DNA from: Hirschia baltica ATCC 49814
Lineage (GTDB): Bacteria > Pseudomonadota > Alphaproteobacteria > Caulobacterales > Hyphomonadaceae
Length of the DNA stretch: 64,000 nucleotides
Assembly: GCF_000023785.1 (NCBI RefSeq)
Contig: NC_012982.1
Coordinates: 3,162,001-3,226,000 of the forward strand
Reading direction: 5' to 3'
The position numbers and the translations under genes are program-made. This document shows, piece after piece, positions 62,537 through 64,000 of the stretch; position 1 is the first letter of the stretch, and every line of letters begins with the position of its first letter. Under the pieces are notes generated by a model. That model ran no database searches. It saw only the letters and a list, made by a program, of their open reading frames with translations, and was not told the DNA's origin.

Positions 62537-63919
62537 GTGTCCGATAGTGCATTGTCAAAAATAGGTCGCTTCTGGTCATTCCTCACAGGTCACGGCGCAA
62601 GTCTTGTTGCTCTGGCGGGTTTTATCGTCGTCTCCATTATCGCCACTGCTATGGGATTTTCAGATCTGCGCATGGCAAATGCAGGTAAGACCTCCCTCAC
62701 CCTCGCAGAAGCCGCACCCATATGGGGCATCACAATTTTTGTCGTCCTCACAATGGTTGCAGGCTTAAACGCAGCACTCGGCGTCGGCATGAAGCCGGTC
62801 CGCGAAACGCCGACCAAGAACGACCTTCTAGAAAACCCGGACGCAAAACCAAAAACATTTAAACGCCGCATCATGCTGCGTATTCTTGCCTGCTTCTTTT
62901 ACCTATTCTTCGCCTTCTGGTCTGTTGGATTTGGATATGGTTTCTTCTGGAAAGAATTGGCTGGTGAAGAATTTACCCGCAATCAATTTTCCGCTGCCAT
63001 TGAAAAAGTCTCTACATCTGTCGATGCCGCCAATGAAGCCCTCAGCATTGTGGAAACATCCGTAATCGGCGCATCCACCACCGCTCGCGAGCGCGCAGAC
63101 ATTGAAGCCAGCCAAGGCGGCACATGTTCAAACCGTCCCAATTCCAAAGAAGGAGATGGCCCCCTCACCCGCGCACGTTTCGCCTTCGCTGATCGCGCCA
63201 AAGCCTTGCGGGATGATGTATCCGATAGTTGGATTGGCCGCCTCACAAATGACCGCACAATATTGCAGCACCGTATCAGCGCGCTATCCACAAACATCGT
63301 ACCTTCAGGCGTCACAAACCCTGAAGAAATTGCGCTATTAGAACAATTAGCCATTGCGCCGCGCTTATCCTCAACCGATAGAGAACGCGTCTTCACCCAA
63401 GTTTTTGATGATGCCCGTGCCTTTACCGCAAAAGCCAACGCCTTACGCATATCAAATGCGCCGCTATTTGCTGACCGTCTTGAAACGCTCGCAGCCAATG
63501 TTGGTCCTGATCCACAAAACCCAAACCGCGCAGATCCGTCACGCACTAATGATTCTTCTTATTGTTGGGATACGGTCCTCACCGAAAAACTACGCGCATC
63601 TGCGCAATCCTTGCGCTCCCTCGAAGATATGAAAGCGCCGGAGTTTGAATTTACTGAAGGCCCAAAAGCGACACGCGCAGCTTTCTTCAATTTGGCAAAA
63701 ACCATCACACCCCCTTGGGACAAAACAACAAATTTTGGTGAAAAAGAATTTATCGCGCTCTTCGCCAGTATCGCCGTCGATCTTGGTATTATGTTCCTAA
63801 CGCTCATACGCGCCATGATGGAAAACAAAGGCAAAAAACGCACAGCACGCCGGCCACAAATAATGCGCCTTGCTGATATTCAAGAAGCCAATAGACAAGC
63901 CGATTTTGGCCCCAGATAA
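62537..63919 (+). CDS. four-span membrane protein, function unknown
   Basis: 460 residues from GTG at 62537 with GAGGAG upstream. Three N-terminal spans (about 22-42, 62-82, 112-134) and one C-terminal span (about 412-432, FIALFASIAVDLGIMFLTLI), with a long helical middle of about 270 residues (coiled-coil-like, DAANEALSIVETSVIGASTT) that should be extracytoplasmic. C-terminal basic tail (GKKRTARRPQIMRL). Divergent from the TIR-TPR gene, 197 bp apart. Not recognised. Confidence 0.75.
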   Translation: MSDSALSKIGRFWSFLTGHGASLVALAGFIVVSIIATAMGFSDLRMANAGKTSLTLAEAAPIWGITIFVVLTMVAGLNAALGVGMKPVRETPTKNDLLENPDAKPKTFKRRIMLRILACFFYLFFAFWSVGFGYGFFWKELAGEEFTRNQFSAAIEKVSTSVDAANEALSIVETSVIGASTTARERADIEASQGGTCSNRPNSKEGDGPLTRARFAFADRAKALRDDVSDSWIGRLTNDRTILQHRISALSTNIVPSGVTNPEEIALLEQLAIAPRLSSTDRERVFTQVFDDARAFTAKANALRISNAPLFADRLETLAANVGPDPQNPNRADPSRTNDSSYCWDTVLTEKLRASAQSLRSLEDMKAPEFEFTEGPKATRAAFFNLAKTITPPWDKTTNFGEKEFIALFASIAVDLGIMFLTLIRAMMENKGKKRTARRPQIMRLADIQEANRQADFGPR

Positions 63920-64000
63920 TGTGTTATAAAGTTTTGCTATTTCTACCCTTGAAACGGCCTAACTTTTTGTTCTGCTCTTTTTTGAACATATAGTTTTCCG

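Noticed and set aside
62983-63546. Leftward 187-codon frame in the four-span membrane protein gene
   Set aside because: Antisense to a convincing gene with SD and membrane layout.

Overview
The window reads as the chromosome of a fairly AT-rich alphaproteobacterium. The gene set and order fit this: a 6S RNA upstream of 5-formyltetrahydrofolate cyclo-ligase followed by a TIGR00282-type metallophosphoesterase, a glutathione-dependent formaldehyde pathway with a VOC gene inside it, YggT-DUF167-FolD, BioB, and TIR-TPR and TetR/LysR families. A marine member of the Hyphomonadaceae/Maricaulales (Hirschia-like) is my guess from base composition and content; it is not proven here.

Layout. 1-5.8 kb: a leftward lipid or alcohol catabolism group (FadD-like ligase, two SDRs, histidine phosphatase) divergent from a LysR regulator and a class II aldolase. 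5.9-9.6 kb: formaldehyde detoxification (class III alcohol dehydrogenase, VOC protein, S-formylglutathione hydrolase) divergent from another LysR. 9.6-15.7 kb: sugar MFS transporter, flavin reductase, two TetR regulators, a GT2-GtrA membrane glycosyltransferase and an esterase-like lipoprotein. 15.8-21.7 kb: a compact two-component cluster of five proteins (REC plus degenerate HD, REC-HDOD, PAS histidine kinase, REC plus pseudokinase, REC-LuxR).

21.8-35.5 kb: an integrated element in a tRNA-Val(GAC) gene, bounded by 44-bp identical repeats. It carries a tyrosine integrase, an AlpA-like regulator behind an RBS-sequestering hairpin, a serine resolvase with a res-like locus, a HUH Rep-like protein, several single-membrane-span microproteins, and unfamiliar cargo: a calycin-like protein with two membrane segments, a zinc-ribbon/TM protein facing a TerB-DnaJ protein tail to tail, and a secreted SH3 protein. 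The cargo between about 25.3 and 29.9 kb looks richer in G+C than its surroundings, which suggests nested acquisition.

35.7-46.1 kb: a biosynthetic cluster of two convergent operons. The rightward one encodes an ABC exporter, acyl carrier protein, ketosynthase and a chain-length-factor-like protein. The leftward one encodes a glycosyltransferase, hotdog dehydratase, DarA-like and DarB-like dialkylresorcinol enzymes, a small unknown protein and a BtrH-like acyltransferase. A second hotdog protein of the aryl-polyene type lies between. The set resembles a flexirubin-like aryl polyene/dialkylresorcinol lipid pathway and is one of the two most interesting parts of the window, together with the island cargo.

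46.3-64 kb: mostly housekeeping (AGCS symporter with an unusual insertion, BioB, YggT, FolD, HNH nuclease, patatin lipase, 6S RNA, folate cyclo-ligase, metallophosphoesterase, exonuclease, YccF), a porin pseudogene with two lesions, and a TIR-TM-TPR protein divergent from a four-span membrane protein.
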